Shown here: piece after piece, positions 31,535-40,677 of the stretch | How positions within the stretch are numbered: the first letter of the stretch is position 1 | How the letters are laid out: each line of letters begins with the position of its first letter | NCBI GenBank assembly: GCA_024231905.1 | Contig: JAAEQC010000102.1 | Location: 16,033 to 80,032, forward strand | DNA: 64,000 nt | Direction of reading: 5' to 3' | From: a bacterium | Lineage (GTDB): Bacteria; Krumholzibacteriota; Krumholzibacteriia; LZORAL124-64-63 | Translations under genes and position numbers: made by a program | Notes under the pieces: generated by a model | Database searches by the model: none | What the model saw: only the letters and a program-made list of their open reading frames with translations | Told to the model about the DNA's origin: nothing

Positions 31535-34234
31535 TCAGTCCGTATGGGGGTTCAGCTTGTCCGGGTCGATCCCGAGCTCGGTGATGGCCTGCGTCGCCGT
31601 GTTGGTGGGCACGGCGCCCAGGGCCGCCAACCGCTGCAGGGCCGCCACGGCGATGTAGCGGGCGTCCACCTCGAAGAAATCACGCAGCTGTTCGCGGCCG
31701 TCGCTGCGGCCATAGCCGTCGGTGCCCAGGCAGTGCACCGGGCCGGGCAGCCACTGGGCGATGGTCGCCGGCAGCACCTTCATGTAGTCGCTGGCCGCCA
31801 CGAAGACCCCGTTCTCGCCGGCCAGGCGCTCGGCCACCCAGGGTGTGCGCGGGGCCTGGCCCGGGTGCAACAGGTTCCAGCGCTCGCACTCCACCGCGTC
31901 GCGGTACAGTTCCTTGTAGCTGGTGACGCTCCATACGTCGGCCGCCACCCCGTACCGTTCCTCGAGGATGGCCTGGGCCTTGAGGGTTTCGTTGAGGATG
32001 GCGCCGGAGCCCAGCAGGTGGGCCTTCACCTTGGTGCGATCGCCGGTGAGGCTCGTGGTGCGGAACCGGTAGAGGCCGCGCAGGATGCCCTCGCGCACGT
32101 CCCCGTCAGCCGTATTCTGCGGCATGGACGGCATGGGATAGGTCTCGTTGCCGACCGTGAGGTAGTAGATCCAGTCCTCCTGGTGGCAGTACATGCGCGT
32201 GATGCCCTCGTGGACGATGACCGCCAGCTCGTAGGCGAAGGCCGGGTCGTAGGCCTTCACCGACGGCGGGGTCATGGCCAGCACGTGGCTGTGCCCGTCC
32301 TGGTGCTGGAGGCCTTCGCCGGCCAGGGTCGTCCGTCCGGCGGTGGCGCCGATGAGAAAGCCGCGGGCCCGGGAGTCGCAGGCCTGCCAGATCAGGTCGC
32401 CGACCCGCTGGAAGCCGAACATGCTGTAGAAGGTGTAGAAGGGGATGGTCTGGACGCCGTTGTTGGCGTAGGCGGTGCCGGCGGCGATGAAGCTGGCCAT
32501 GGAGCCGGCCTCGTTGATCCCTTCCTCGAGGATGGAGCCGGTCTTCTTCTCGTTGTAGAAGAGCAGGCTGCCCTTGTCCACCGGGTCGTAGAGCTGTCCG
32601 GCGTGACTGTAGATGCCTGCCTGGCGGAAGAGGGATTCCATGCCGAAGGTGCGCGCCTCGTCGGGCACGATGGGCACGATGAGCTGCCCGATTTCCGGGT
32701 CCTTGAGCAGCTTCGACAGCATGTGGACGTAGGCCATGGTCGTGGCCAGTTCACGCTCGCCCGAGCCCTCGAAGTATTCGCTGAAGATGGCTTCGGTGCG
32801 GCAGGCCATGGGGCGGCTCTGGTCCAGGCGCCGGGGCAGGGAGCCGCCCAGTTCGGCGCGCCGTTCCCGGAGGTAGACCATCTCGGGGCTGTCCTCGTCC
32901 GGCCGGTAGAAGGGGGTCTCATTGATGTCGTCGTCGCTGACGGGGATGTTGAAGCGCGTGCGGAATTCCTTGAGCTCGTCCTCGTTCAGCTTCTTCTGCG
33001 AGTGGGTGATGTTCTTGCCCTCGCCGGCCTCGCCCAGGCCGTAGCCCTTGATGGTCTGGGCCAGGATCACCGTGGGAGATCCCTGGTGTTCGAAGGCGGA
33101 CTTGTAGGCCGCGTGGACCTTGGCCGGGTCGTGGCCGCCGCGTCGGAGCTTGCGGATCTGCTCGTCCGAATGGTTGCGCACGAGCTCCGCCAGTTCGGGA
33201 TACTTGCCGAAGAAGTGGTCCCGGATGTAGGCGCCGCCGGAGATCGTGTAGCGCTGCATTTCCCCGTCCAGGATCTCTTCCATGCGCTGCATGAGGGTGC
33301 CCGAGGCGTCCTGCTCCAGCAGGCCGTCCCAGTCGTCGCCCCAGATGACCTTGATGACGTTCCAGCCCGCGCCGCGGAAGGCCGCCTCCAGTTCCTGGAC
33401 GATCTTGCCGTTGCCGCGCACGGGACCGTCGAGCCGCTGCAGGTTGCAGTTGATGACGAAGATGAGGTTGTCCAGGTTCTCGCGGCTGGCCAGGGTGATG
33501 GCGCCCAGGGATTCGGGTTCGTCCATCTCGCCGTCGCCGAGCATGGCCCACACCTTGCGGCCGCTGGCCGCGCGCAGTCCCCGGTCCACCAGGTAGTGGT
33601 TGAAGCGGGCCTGGTAGATGGCTGTCAGGGCCGTGAAGCCCATGCTGACGGTGGGGTGCTCCCAGAAGTCGGGCATGAGGAAGGGGTGGGGATAGGACGA
33701 GAGGCCGCCGTCCGGGTGCAATTCGTGGCGGAAGTTCTGCAGGTCCTGTTCCGTGAGCCGGCCCTCCAGGAAAGCGCGGGAGTACACGCCGGGGGAGGCG
33801 TGCCCCTGGAAGAAGACCTGGTCGCCCAGGAAGTCGTTGGTGCGGGCGCGCCAGAAGTGGTTGAAGCCCACTTCCCAGAGGTTGGCCGCCGAGGCGTAGG
33901 TGGAGATGTGGCCGCCGATGCCGGGTCGCTCCCGGTTGGCCCTGACCACCATGGCCATGGCGTTCCACCTGACGATGGACTTGAGGCGCCGCTCCAGTTC
34001 CCGGTCGCCCGGATACAAGGGCTGCAGGTCCTTGGGAATGGTGTTGATGTAGGGCGTGTTGGCCGTGAAGGAGATGCTCACGCCCTGTTCCTGGGCGCGG
34101 GTCTGCAACTGCCGGAGCAGCTGGCGCACCCGTTCCGGGCCCTGTTCACGCAGAACGTAATCCAGGGACTCGCGCCATTCGGCGTTCTCGATCTCGTGCA
34201 GGGCGCGCTGGTCGCGGGGGTCGCTCTGGGACAT
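31535..34234 (-). CDS. aceE: Pyruvate dehydrogenase E1 component, homodimeric type
   Basis: 899 residues, matching the roughly 890 of the single-chain E1. GGHISTYASAANLWEVGFNH, HASPGVYSRAFLEGRLTE and the thiamine-diphosphate motif GDGEMDEPESLGAI...NCNLQRLDGPVRG are visible, with the transketolase pyrimidine domain (GRTTLAGEGLQHQDGHSHV) and the C-terminal domain (GTDGYGRSDGREQLRDFF) after it. It decarboxylates pyruvate and acetylates the lipoyl group of E2. It is the first gene of the operon with its own promoter at 34277-34304. Confidence 0.97.
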   Translation of the reverse strand: MSQSDPRDQRALHEIENAEWRESLDYVLREQGPERVRQLLRQLQTRAQEQGVSISFTANTPYINTIPKDLQPLYPGDRELERRLKSIVRWNAMAMVVRANRERPGIGGHISTYASAANLWEVGFNHFWRARTNDFLGDQVFFQGHASPGVYSRAFLEGRLTEQDLQNFRHELHPDGGLSSYPHPFLMPDFWEHPTVSMGFTALTAIYQARFNHYLVDRGLRAASGRKVWAMLGDGEMDEPESLGAITLASRENLDNLIFVINCNLQRLDGPVRGNGKIVQELEAAFRGAGWNVIKVIWGDDWDGLLEQDASGTLMQRMEEILDGEMQRYTISGGAYIRDHFFGKYPELAELVRNHSDEQIRKLRRGGHDPAKVHAAYKSAFEHQGSPTVILAQTIKGYGLGEAGEGKNITHSQKKLNEDELKEFRTRFNIPVSDDDINETPFYRPDEDSPEMVYLRERRAELGGSLPRRLDQSRPMACRTEAIFSEYFEGSGERELATTMAYVHMLSKLLKDPEIGQLIVPIVPDEARTFGMESLFRQAGIYSHAGQLYDPVDKGSLLFYNEKKTGSILEEGINEAGSMASFIAAGTAYANNGVQTIPFYTFYSMFGFQRVGDLIWQACDSRARGFLIGATAGRTTLAGEGLQHQDGHSHVLAMTPPSVKAYDPAFAYELAVIVHEGITRMYCHQEDWIYYLTVGNETYPMPSMPQNTADGDVREGILRGLYRFRTTSLTGDRTKVKAHLLGSGAILNETLKAQAILEERYGVAADVWSVTSYKELYRDAVECERWNLLHPGQAPRTPWVAERLAGENGVFVAASDYMKVLPATIAQWLPGPVHCLGTDGYGRSDGREQLRDFFEVDARYIAVAALQRLAALGAVPTNTATQAITELGIDPDKLNPHTD

Positions 34235-34276
34235 GGCCTCGTCTCCCTCTGCGGATTGAAAACGCGAATCGCCCTC

Positions 34277-34304
34277 ACGATAAAGCGTTTGCGCAGAACG
34301 TCAA
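34277..34304 (-). promoter_or_regulatory. Promoter of the aceE-aceF-lpd operon
   Basis: On the minus strand: TTGACG (34304-34299), 16 bases, TATCGT (34282-34277). Predicted start near 34270 and a leader of about 36 bases to the aceE ATG. The -35 matches 5 of 6 positions. No PdhR-type operator is recognised. Confidence 0.5.
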
Positions 34305-34329
34305 CCGGCGGCACACTCGTGGGCCGGGC

Positions 34330-34359
34330 TTGCCGCCCGAGGGGCTCTGCGGGTATGAT
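34330..34359 (+). promoter_or_regulatory. Promoter of the YIP1-family gene
   Basis: TTGCCG (34330-34335), 18 bases, TATGAT (34354-34359). Predicted start near 34366, about 42 bases before GTG 34408. It diverges from the aceE promoter 26 bases away. Confidence 0.5.
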
Positions 34360-34407
34360 GCCTGCCGAATAGTGCCGCCGCTCCCGATTCCCACCAGGAG
34401 GCTGACC

Positions 34408-34947
34408 GTGGACGGATTCATCGAGCGCCTGATCAGGGCCATCAAACTCGACGCGACCCTGTACGACGAGGTGGACAAGGACGAAGGCTCCATGGGCCAG
34501 GCCGTCGGCGTGGTGGCCCTGTCCTCCCTGGCCGCCGGCATCGGCGCCGCGGGCCTCGGCGGCCCCTTCGGCATCCTGGCGGGACTGCTGGCCGCCCTGG
34601 TGGGGTGGTTCATCTGGGCCTTCACCGCCCACTTCGTGGGAACCCGCCTGCTGGCTGAGCCCCAGACCCGGGCCGAGCTCAGCCAGGTGCTGCGCGCCAC
34701 GGGCTTCGCCGCCGGGCCGGGATTGATCCGCGTCCTGGGCATCATCCCGCTGCTGGGCATTCTCGTGAACTTCGTGGCGTCCCTGTGGATGCTGGCCGCC
34801 TTCGTGGTCGCCATCCGCCAGGTCCTCGACTACCAGAGCACCGGCCGCGCCGTGGCTGTCTGCATCATCGGTTTCGTGATCCAGTTCCTGGTCTATTCAC
34901 TCTTTGCTGTCATCGGACTGGGTGGCCTCTTCATGGCCGCCGCCTGA
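34408..34947 (+). CDS. YIP1-family membrane protein
   Basis: 179 residues from GTG 34408 with AGGAGG at 34396-34401. An N-terminal amphipathic segment (FIERLIRAIKLDATLYDEVD) is followed by four or five hydrophobic spans: GVVALSSLAAGIGAAGLGG, LLAALVGWFIWAFTAHFVGT, LIRVLGIIPLLGILVNFVAS and AVCIIGFVIQFLVYSLFAVI. The QVLRATGFAAGPGLIRVLG turn is a YIP1 hallmark. Function in bacteria is unknown. The C1 peptidase gene starts 17 bases later, so the two are probably co-transcribed. Confidence 0.8.
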   Translation: MDGFIERLIRAIKLDATLYDEVDKDEGSMGQAVGVVALSSLAAGIGAAGLGGPFGILAGLLAALVGWFIWAFTAHFVGTRLLAEPQTRAELSQVLRATGFAAGPGLIRVLGIIPLLGILVNFVASLWMLAAFVVAIRQVLDYQSTGRAVAVCIIGFVIQFLVYSLFAVIGLGGLFMAAA

Positions 34948-34964
34948 CCGACCGGAGGATTTTC

Positions 34965-36227
34965 ATGGCCCTGCGCATACTCGCCGTGCTCACCGTCATT
35001 CTGCTGTTTGCGGGCAGCGCCCTCGCCGACGAGCCCGTCTACCGGGCCAAGAACAAGTACCCGGTCCTGGACGAGATCAAGGCCGCCCGCCAGGTCGGCA
35101 TCGACGCCCGCGACTCGGTGCGCGCGGCGGTGGAGGCCGAGTGGGATGACCGGCAGCAGGCGGTGAAGGACGCCAAGCTCGCCCTGCGGGTCGACTGGTC
35201 GAAGATCGAGCGGCCCGAGAGTCCCGAGAGCTTCCTGCGGCAGCTCTGGCACACGCCGCCCACGCCCCAGTACTACACCGGCACCTGCTGGGCTTTCTGC
35301 TCCCTCTCGTTTGTGGAGAGCGAGGCCCATCGCATCACCGGTGTGGAGGCCAAACTCTCGGAGATGTGGATCGTCTACTGGGAGTACGTGGAGAAGGCCA
35401 TGAGCCGCCTTGCGTCCTATGGCCACACCCCGGTGGCCCAGGGCGGCCAGGACCACGGCACCTTCGAGGTGATCCGCAAGTACGGCATCGTGCCGCGGGC
35501 CTCCTACGCTGGGGTATTCGACGCGGACGGCCGCCACGATCACGCCCTGCTGAACAAGGAACTCAACGCCTACCTTACCTTCGTCTTGGACAACGGCATG
35601 GTCGATATTGAGGAGAGCCGTCGGGCGGTGCGGGCCATCCTGGACAAACACATGGGCACGCCGCCCGAGGACGTCCAGTGGGAGGGCAAGACCTACAGCC
35701 CACAGACCTTCGCTTCGAAGATCCTGGGCATCGTCCCGGACGACTACGTGGCCTGCGTGTCGCGCATGAACGCCCCCTTCTACGCCGATGTCCTGCTGGA
35801 CGTGGAGGACAACTGGCGCCGCAAGACCGACTACCTGAACCTGCCGCTCACGGACTTCTACGAGGTCATCAAGAAGGCCGTGCAGGACGGCTACACCGTG
35901 GCCATCGGTGGCGACAATTCGGAACCCGGCATGGACGGCCAGTTCGACACCGCCGTGATCCCCGACTGGGACCTCCCGGCCAAGGCCATCAACCAGGGCA
36001 GCCGCGAGCACCGCATCGTCAACGGCGAGACCGGCGACGACCACGGGGTGCACGTGGTGGCCTGGCAGAAGAAGGGCGGGCAGGACTGGTTCCTGATCAA
36101 GGATTCCAACCGATCGAGCCGCTTGGGGCAGTACGAGGGATATTACTTCTGGAGCGGCGACTACATCCGGCTGAAGATGCTGAGTTTTACAATCCACAAG
36201 GATCGGCTGGAGGGCCTGGGAGGCTAG
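34965..36227 (+). CDS. Exported papain-fold (C1, bleomycin-hydrolase-like) cysteine peptidase
   Basis: 420 residues, ATG 34965 with GGAGG at 34954-34958. A signal peptide occupies 1-21 (ending GSALA). The active site is recognisable: oxyanion Gln102, nucleophile Cys108 (QYYTGTCWAFCS), His360 (GDDHGVHVVAW) and, where papain has Asn175 in IKNSW, an Asp380 in LIKDSNRSSR. The C-terminus GYYFWSGDYIRLKMLSF matches the aminopeptidase-C-like bacterial subgroup in which this Asp appears usual. It probably degrades peptides outside the cytoplasm; its prosegment seems very short. A strong hairpin follows the stop. Confidence 0.85.
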   Translation: MALRILAVLTVILLFAGSALADEPVYRAKNKYPVLDEIKAARQVGIDARDSVRAAVEAEWDDRQQAVKDAKLALRVDWSKIERPESPESFLRQLWHTPPTPQYYTGTCWAFCSLSFVESEAHRITGVEAKLSEMWIVYWEYVEKAMSRLASYGHTPVAQGGQDHGTFEVIRKYGIVPRASYAGVFDADGRHDHALLNKELNAYLTFVLDNGMVDIEESRRAVRAILDKHMGTPPEDVQWEGKTYSPQTFASKILGIVPDDYVACVSRMNAPFYADVLLDVEDNWRRKTDYLNLPLTDFYEVIKKAVQDGYTVAIGGDNSEPGMDGQFDTAVIPDWDLPAKAINQGSREHRIVNGETGDDHGVHVVAWQKKGGQDWFLIKDSNRSSRLGQYEGYYFWSGDYIRLKMLSFTIHKDRLEGLGG

Positions 36228-36251
36228 ATTCCTGCCTGTTGCGGAATGCGA

Positions 36252-36277
36252 AAGGGACCCGCGGTAGCGGGTCCCTT
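36252..36277. terminator. Bidirectional terminator hairpin
   Basis: Perfect 11-base arms AAGGGACCCGC (36252-36262) and GCGGGTCCCTT (36267-36277) with a GGTA loop. It separates the convergent C1 and S41 peptidase genes. The A/T ends of the stem give short A/U edges in both directions. Confidence 0.75.
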
Positions 36278-36298
36278 CCTCACGGCGGGCAAGTTGGC

Positions 36299-38308
36299 TC
36301 AACGTACCGCCGTTATCAACTCCTGCACCTTGGCCAGTGCCGGATCCTCGTCCCCTTCGAATTCGTGCACGAGAGGCAACGCATGGTCCGGTATCACCCC
36401 CCGGCCCCAGGGAATGTCCGCGCGTAGTTCCTCGTCGAAGACCAGCCTCATGAGCGGCATCCGCAACTCCAACCCCGTGTGTTCCAGCCGCACGTGGGCG
36501 AATTTCATGGCGTTCATGCGGTAGTAGCAGGACCCGGTTTCCTGGCCCACGATCACGCCCCGATCGAAGCGGCGGACCAGGGCCGGGAAGATGGTGGCCG
36601 CAGAGATGGAGCGGGGGTTGACCAGCACGTAGAGGTCGCCCGCGTAGTGGACCTCGGGATTCGGAGCCAGGTCCACATAGGTGGATGCCGACTGCCGGTA
36701 GCCGTCCGCGCACGGCTCGGTGAATTCCGGGAACATGTTCCGGTTGGCGGCGGAGTAATTGTCCGTGTTGGCGAAGAGGGCGTAGGTGTCGTTGTCGCGG
36801 ACCAGGGCCGTGGCCTGGGTGCGGAAGGGCCGGTCGGCGAAGAGGGCGAAGAGGCGGCCGAGCACCTCGTCCGAACCGCCGAAGTTGTCGCGCAGATCGA
36901 TGACCAGATTCGTGCGTCCCGAGTCGCCGGCAGCCCTGACGAAGGCGGCGATCTCCTGCTCGTCGGTCTCCAGCAGTTCGAAGGTGTTGATGTCCAGCAG
37001 GGCGGTCCGTTCGTCCAGGAGGCGGGTCGTGTAGCGGCCGTCCGCCGGCGAGAACCGCTTGGCCTTGGGCTGGTAGATGTTCTCGGTGAGACGCTGGTGT
37101 TGCAGCCGGGCCTCGGTGCCGTCGGCGAAGACCAGGTGCAGTTCGTCCCCCTCGCCCAGGTTCAGGATCTGGGCGCAGTACAGCCAGAAGTACTTCATGA
37201 GCGACAGGTCGGTCACGCTTTCGATGAAGCCGTCCTGGCGGGTGGCCAGCATGGCGGCCTGGGGGATGAGCTCCGCCACGTGGCGGCCGTTGATCCGGGT
37301 GATCGTCTTGCCGAGCAGGTCCTGGTGGTCCGGGAAGGCGCTGAAGATCTTCACCGACGTCCCCTCCACCCCGTAGAGGACCGGCGGGTAGGTTCCGGAA
37401 AAGGCGCGGAAGCGTTTTGGGTAGAGGGCCGTGTGGCTGTCGCGGACGGCCGTCACCGCTTCCTGCAGCAGCAGCATGAACTCCATGGAGGTCATGGGCT
37501 CGTGCACATGGGCGGCCATGTCGTCGAGCAGGGCGTTCCAGGACGCCCGGTCCAGGTAGTCGTGCAGTCCAGGGTGGCCTTCCTCCAGAGCCGACCGCAG
37601 AACCGCCAGGTCGGCCAGAAGGTCGGCGACCGGGTGTTCGTGGACCAGGTAGTCGGTGGTGTCGGCCTCGGGCGGCAGGTACGACGTCGGGAGGCCGAAG
37701 ATGCTCAGGGGATCGGCCGCCTTGCCGTCTACGCTGCGCTCGAGGCAGAGCGACCGCTGGGTGACCGCCTTGTAGGCGTAGCCCACGGTGCCCAGAGGGT
37801 CGCCGCGCCGGATCTTCGTGCCGGTGGCGAAGTACCGTAGTGGAAGCAGGCCGCTCAGGTAGAGGACCTCGCCGTCGCCGCAGTCCAGGCCGAGGTGGTA
37901 GGAGACGAAGCGCGGGTCCACGGTTCGTCCGAAGCGCTCGGAGAGGTGGACGGCCATCTCCTTTCTGGCTTCCGCGTCGTAGGCGGGCACGTCGTCGATC
38001 ACCGTATCCTCGCCCCGGTAGCCGAAGCTCTGCATGGACAGCAGGGCAGGTCGGTACATGTAGCCTTCGCTCTTGATCTCCGCGTCGCAGGGAGCCACGA
38101 CCACGGCACCCTCCTCGGCAGTGACGAAGAGGTTCGCGAAGTTGAATTCGTCCTGGATGTAGTCCTGGGGCTTGGCGATGACACCCTCGCCGGGGCGGGT
38201 CCCTTCGATGAGCCAGAGATAGGGATCGGTGGTGTCGGCAGCCGGCAGCCGGCCGGGCAGGGATGCCGTCAGGACGCAAGCCAGCAGAACGGTCAGGCGA
38301 TGGGACAC
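36299..38308 (-). CDS. Exported S41-family peptidase with N-terminal M23-like domain
   Basis: 669 residues from GTG 38308, chosen for AAGGAG six bases upstream; an in-frame ATG at 38338 overlaps the upstream gene's stop but has no ribosome site. A signal peptide ends near LPAAD. Residues about 35-190 resemble a degenerate LytM/M23 domain (VVVAPCDAEIKSEGYMY, VSYHLGLDCGDGEVLYLSGL, GTKIRRGDPLGTVGYAYK). The C-terminal part is S41-like: LVIDLRDNFGGSDEVL, YVLVNPRSISAATIFPALV and GVIVGQETG. The usual Lys after GExT is not visible, so the catalytic set may be tricorn-type or altered. The combination suggests cell-wall-associated proteolysis. Confidence 0.7.
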   Translation of the reverse strand: MSHRLTVLLACVLTASLPGRLPAADTTDPYLWLIEGTRPGEGVIAKPQDYIQDEFNFANLFVTAEEGAVVVAPCDAEIKSEGYMYRPALLSMQSFGYRGEDTVIDDVPAYDAEARKEMAVHLSERFGRTVDPRFVSYHLGLDCGDGEVLYLSGLLPLRYFATGTKIRRGDPLGTVGYAYKAVTQRSLCLERSVDGKAADPLSIFGLPTSYLPPEADTTDYLVHEHPVADLLADLAVLRSALEEGHPGLHDYLDRASWNALLDDMAAHVHEPMTSMEFMLLLQEAVTAVRDSHTALYPKRFRAFSGTYPPVLYGVEGTSVKIFSAFPDHQDLLGKTITRINGRHVAELIPQAAMLATRQDGFIESVTDLSLMKYFWLYCAQILNLGEGDELHLVFADGTEARLQHQRLTENIYQPKAKRFSPADGRYTTRLLDERTALLDINTFELLETDEQEIAAFVRAAGDSGRTNLVIDLRDNFGGSDEVLGRLFALFADRPFRTQATALVRDNDTYALFANTDNYSAANRNMFPEFTEPCADGYRQSASTYVDLAPNPEVHYAGDLYVLVNPRSISAATIFPALVRRFDRGVIVGQETGSCYYRMNAMKFAHVRLEHTGLELRMPLMRLVFDEELRADIPWGRGVIPDHALPLVHEFEGDEDPALAKVQELITAVR

Positions 38309-38330
38309 GATGCTCTCCTTGGACGGATGC

Positions 38331-39278
38331 TCAGTCATGGGCGGTGTTCGAGGTGTCGGCGGCGGCCAGCACTTCGGCCGACACCCAGTAGACGTCGCCG
38401 CAGCAGTAGCCGCCGCCCTCGTCGGTGAGCTGGTGCCGGACGAAGAAGAGGTATTCGCCGTCGGGAGTCACGCAGGGGGACCGCTCGGCCGCCGGCGTAT
38501 TCACGGCGGGCCCGAGGTTGCGGGGAGCCGTCCAGCCGCCGTCGCTACGGCGCCGGGTGAGGTAGAGGTCGGCCGAGCCCTGGCCGCCGGGACGGGTCGA
38601 ACTGAAGATCAGGTAGCTTTCGTCCGGAGCCACGTAGGGGTGGGAGTAGAAGAGGTCGGTGTTGACGGCTTCCGGCAAGCGCTCTGGCGTCAAGTAGGCG
38701 CCGTCGTGGTGCTGGGAGCGCCACATGATACGGGGCGGACCCAGAGTGCAGAAATACAGGGAGCGGTCCGCGGCCACGGCCACGAAGACCTCGTTGCGGT
38801 CCGTGTTGAGGGGTGGACCGGGGTTGAGCGGATCGGACCAGCCACCGTTGCGGCGCTCCACGTACCAGATGTCCCAGTCGTCCTTGGCTGCGCCGAGACG
38901 GACGGGGCGTTGGGAGAAGAAATACAGCCGCTGTCCGTCCGGGGCGAAGCAGGGGCCGTCTTCCTTGAAGGGCTCGTTGAAGGGGAGGCCTTGCACGCCG
39001 CTCCACCCGTCCTTCCCGCGGGCGACCATCTGGAGGCCACGCTCGCGCGTGAAGTAGGTCCAGACGATGAGGTCGCCGTCGGGGGAGAAGGTGGGGCCCA
39101 GGTGCTCGTTGCGATCGGTGGTCACGATCCCCGGGGCGAAGATCTTGGGGGTCAGGCCGGGGGGCTCCTGGTCCAGGTAGGGACCGGGGCCACGGCAGCC
39201 GGCGCCCAGGTGGGCGGCCGCGGGGAGGATCAGCAACAAGAACAGCGCTGCGTACGTGCGCCTGGATCGCTGATGCAT
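38331..39278 (-). CDS. TolB-like WD40/PD40 beta-propeller lipoprotein
   Basis: 315 residues. The signal peptide ends in LGAGCRG with lipobox Cys28. PD40 repeats of the form FSPDGxxIxW/xxR follow: GPTFSPDGDLIVWTYF, GPCFAPDGQRLYFFSQRP, AVAADRSLYFCTLG, PYVAPDESYLIFSSTRP and PCVTPDGEYLFFVRH. These make a five- or six-bladed propeller like the C-terminal half of TolB or OmpA-linked PD40 proteins. It is probably a periplasmic binding scaffold. Its stop lies 23 bases upstream of the S41 peptidase start, suggesting one transcript. The ribosome site upstream of ATG 39278 is weak. Confidence 0.8.
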   Translation of the reverse strand: MHQRSRRTYAALFLLLILPAAAHLGAGCRGPGPYLDQEPPGLTPKIFAPGIVTTDRNEHLGPTFSPDGDLIVWTYFTRERGLQMVARGKDGWSGVQGLPFNEPFKEDGPCFAPDGQRLYFFSQRPVRLGAAKDDWDIWYVERRNGGWSDPLNPGPPLNTDRNEVFVAVAADRSLYFCTLGPPRIMWRSQHHDGAYLTPERLPEAVNTDLFYSHPYVAPDESYLIFSSTRPGGQGSADLYLTRRRSDGGWTAPRNLGPAVNTPAAERSPCVTPDGEYLFFVRHQLTDEGGGYCCGDVYWVSAEVLAAADTSNTAHD

Positions 39279-39503
39279 GGCAGGATTCCGATTCCCGTCG
39301 CATGGGTTGCCGAGTCGCAGCTCCCGTGCGGCCCGCGGGTGCCGTCGCGGGCGGGCCGTCCCGGGGCATGACGCTGACGGGGGAATTATGTTGCAGGACG
39401 GGTGTCAGACCAGGGTTTCGTCCTCGACGTAACTCCTCGTACAGGGCCAGATCGTCAGTCGACAATTCGTCGGGCCGTCCGCCGTCACCAGCGCCCCTCC
39501 GGA
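39279..39503. other. 225-base intergenic region with possible coding remnant
   Basis: No complete gene. On the minus strand a short frame around 39470-39370 reads protein-like (ELSTDDLALYEELRRGRNPG), but it has no ribosome site and no good start, and may be a relic or chance. A CATAAT hexamer on the minus strand (39392-39387) lacks a -35 at the right distance. Confidence 0.3.
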
Positions 39504-40670
39504 TCAGGGCGCCGCGCCCGGCGCATTCTCCCAGGTCTCCACCGCCACATCCCGTTCCTGCAGCGCCGCGAGCATGACCGCACCGGGGACGATCAGTTCC
39601 TGCCGCTGCGCCCCGGGCGCGTCGATCTCCCCGCTCGCCAACAGGCGGGCGATGATGGCCGCCGGATAGCCGGTCATGCGCATCATGGCGGAGATGCCGT
39701 GTGCGGCGTCATGGCGGTCGATGATGCGTACGTTGCGCCGCACCGCCTGGTCGTTGCGCCGGCCCTCGGACCAGCACCAGACCAGGATGAGGTCCTCGCC
39801 GGGCAGGTCCAGGGCCCGGTCCAGGCAATGGGCCAGCACCTGGCGCGGGGCGACCGTGACGCCGCCCACGTCCACCGGCCGCGAGTCGGTCAGGCCCAGT
39901 TCGTGCAACAGGCGCACCTGGGCGCAATGGCCCCGGTAGCGGATGGTCTTGTAGTCCAGGTCGGGCACGCGGCCCAGGAGGGTCTGGGGCAGGGTGGAGG
40001 TGCCGCCGGAGGTCTGGAAGGCCTCCAGTTCGCCGAAGGGGGCCGGGAAGGTCAGGGTCTCGAGTTCACTGAGGGAGGGCACCGTCTGCAGCTTGCCGCC
40101 ACGGATGACCACCGCCGGTTCGATGTACTCGTTGATCAGGCCCTGCACCGAGAACACGACCTTGTAGTTCATGGGGGGCAGAGGCTCGGCCGGGAGGCCG
40201 CCCACGCGTAGGCGCACGCAGTCGATCTCGTCCAGGCCTTCGGTCAGCCAGTAGCCGAGGATGCCCGCCAGACCCGGGGCCAGGCCGCAGTCGGGGACGA
40301 TGCTCACGCCGGCGGACCGGGCTGCGGCGTCCAGTTCGAACTCCCGCGCCACCACGTCGTTGTTGCCGCCCAGATCCAAGAAGTGGCACCGGCCCTGGAC
40401 GGCGAGAGCGGCCAGGTCGGCGTTGAACCAGTAATTGACGGCGCTGATGGCCACCTGGGCCGTGTCCATGAGGGGGCCGACCATCGCGGCGTCGGTCACG
40501 TCGCCGGCGGTGACGGCCAGGCGTGGGTCGTTGAAGCGCGCCTGCATCCGCTCCAGGGCGTCGGCGTCCCGGTCCATGACGTGGAGCGCCGAGGTATCCG
40601 GCGCGTGGTGCAGCAGGTCGTGGGCGATGGCCGTGCCCTGGAGGCCGGCGCCCAGCAGCAGGTATTTCAA
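39504..40670 (-). CDS. Saccharopine dehydrogenase / lysine 6-dehydrogenase-like protein
   Basis: 388 residues. The N-terminal Rossmann fold starts MKYLLLGAGLQGTAIAHDLL and continues with VMDRDADALERMQ and VTAGDVTDAAMVGPLMD. Then VAISAVNYWFNADLAALAV, CHFLDLGGNNDVVAREFELD and VPDCGLAPGLAGILGYWL are the core signatures of the saccharopine-dehydrogenase/LysDH group. Length fits lysine 6-dehydrogenase (about 385). It likely performs an NAD(P)-linked oxidation of an amino acid. It starts seven bases after the kynurenine 3-monooxygenase stop, so the two are co-transcribed; how lysine-type and tryptophan-type chemistry meet here is unclear. Confidence 0.82.
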   Translation of the reverse strand: MKYLLLGAGLQGTAIAHDLLHHAPDTSALHVMDRDADALERMQARFNDPRLAVTAGDVTDAAMVGPLMDTAQVAISAVNYWFNADLAALAVQGRCHFLDLGGNNDVVAREFELDAAARSAGVSIVPDCGLAPGLAGILGYWLTEGLDEIDCVRLRVGGLPAEPLPPMNYKVVFSVQGLINEYIEPAVVIRGGKLQTVPSLSELETLTFPAPFGELEAFQTSGGTSTLPQTLLGRVPDLDYKTIRYRGHCAQVRLLHELGLTDSRPVDVGGVTVAPRQVLAHCLDRALDLPGEDLILVWCWSEGRRNDQAVRRNVRIIDRHDAAHGISAMMRMTGYPAAIIARLLASGEIDAPGAQRQELIVPGAVMLAALQERDVAVETWENAPGAAP

Positions 40671-40677
40671 AGCGGGA

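Noticed and set aside
31520..34372. A 950-codon open frame opposite aceE
   Set aside because: aceE is certain by family motifs and length; the opposite frame shows no motif and is a codon-bias artefact.
39370..39470. Protein-like short frame on the minus strand (STDDLALYEELRRGRNPG)
   Set aside because: No ribosome site or standard start; it could be a relic of a decayed gene, but the evidence is too weak to call a gene or pseudogene.
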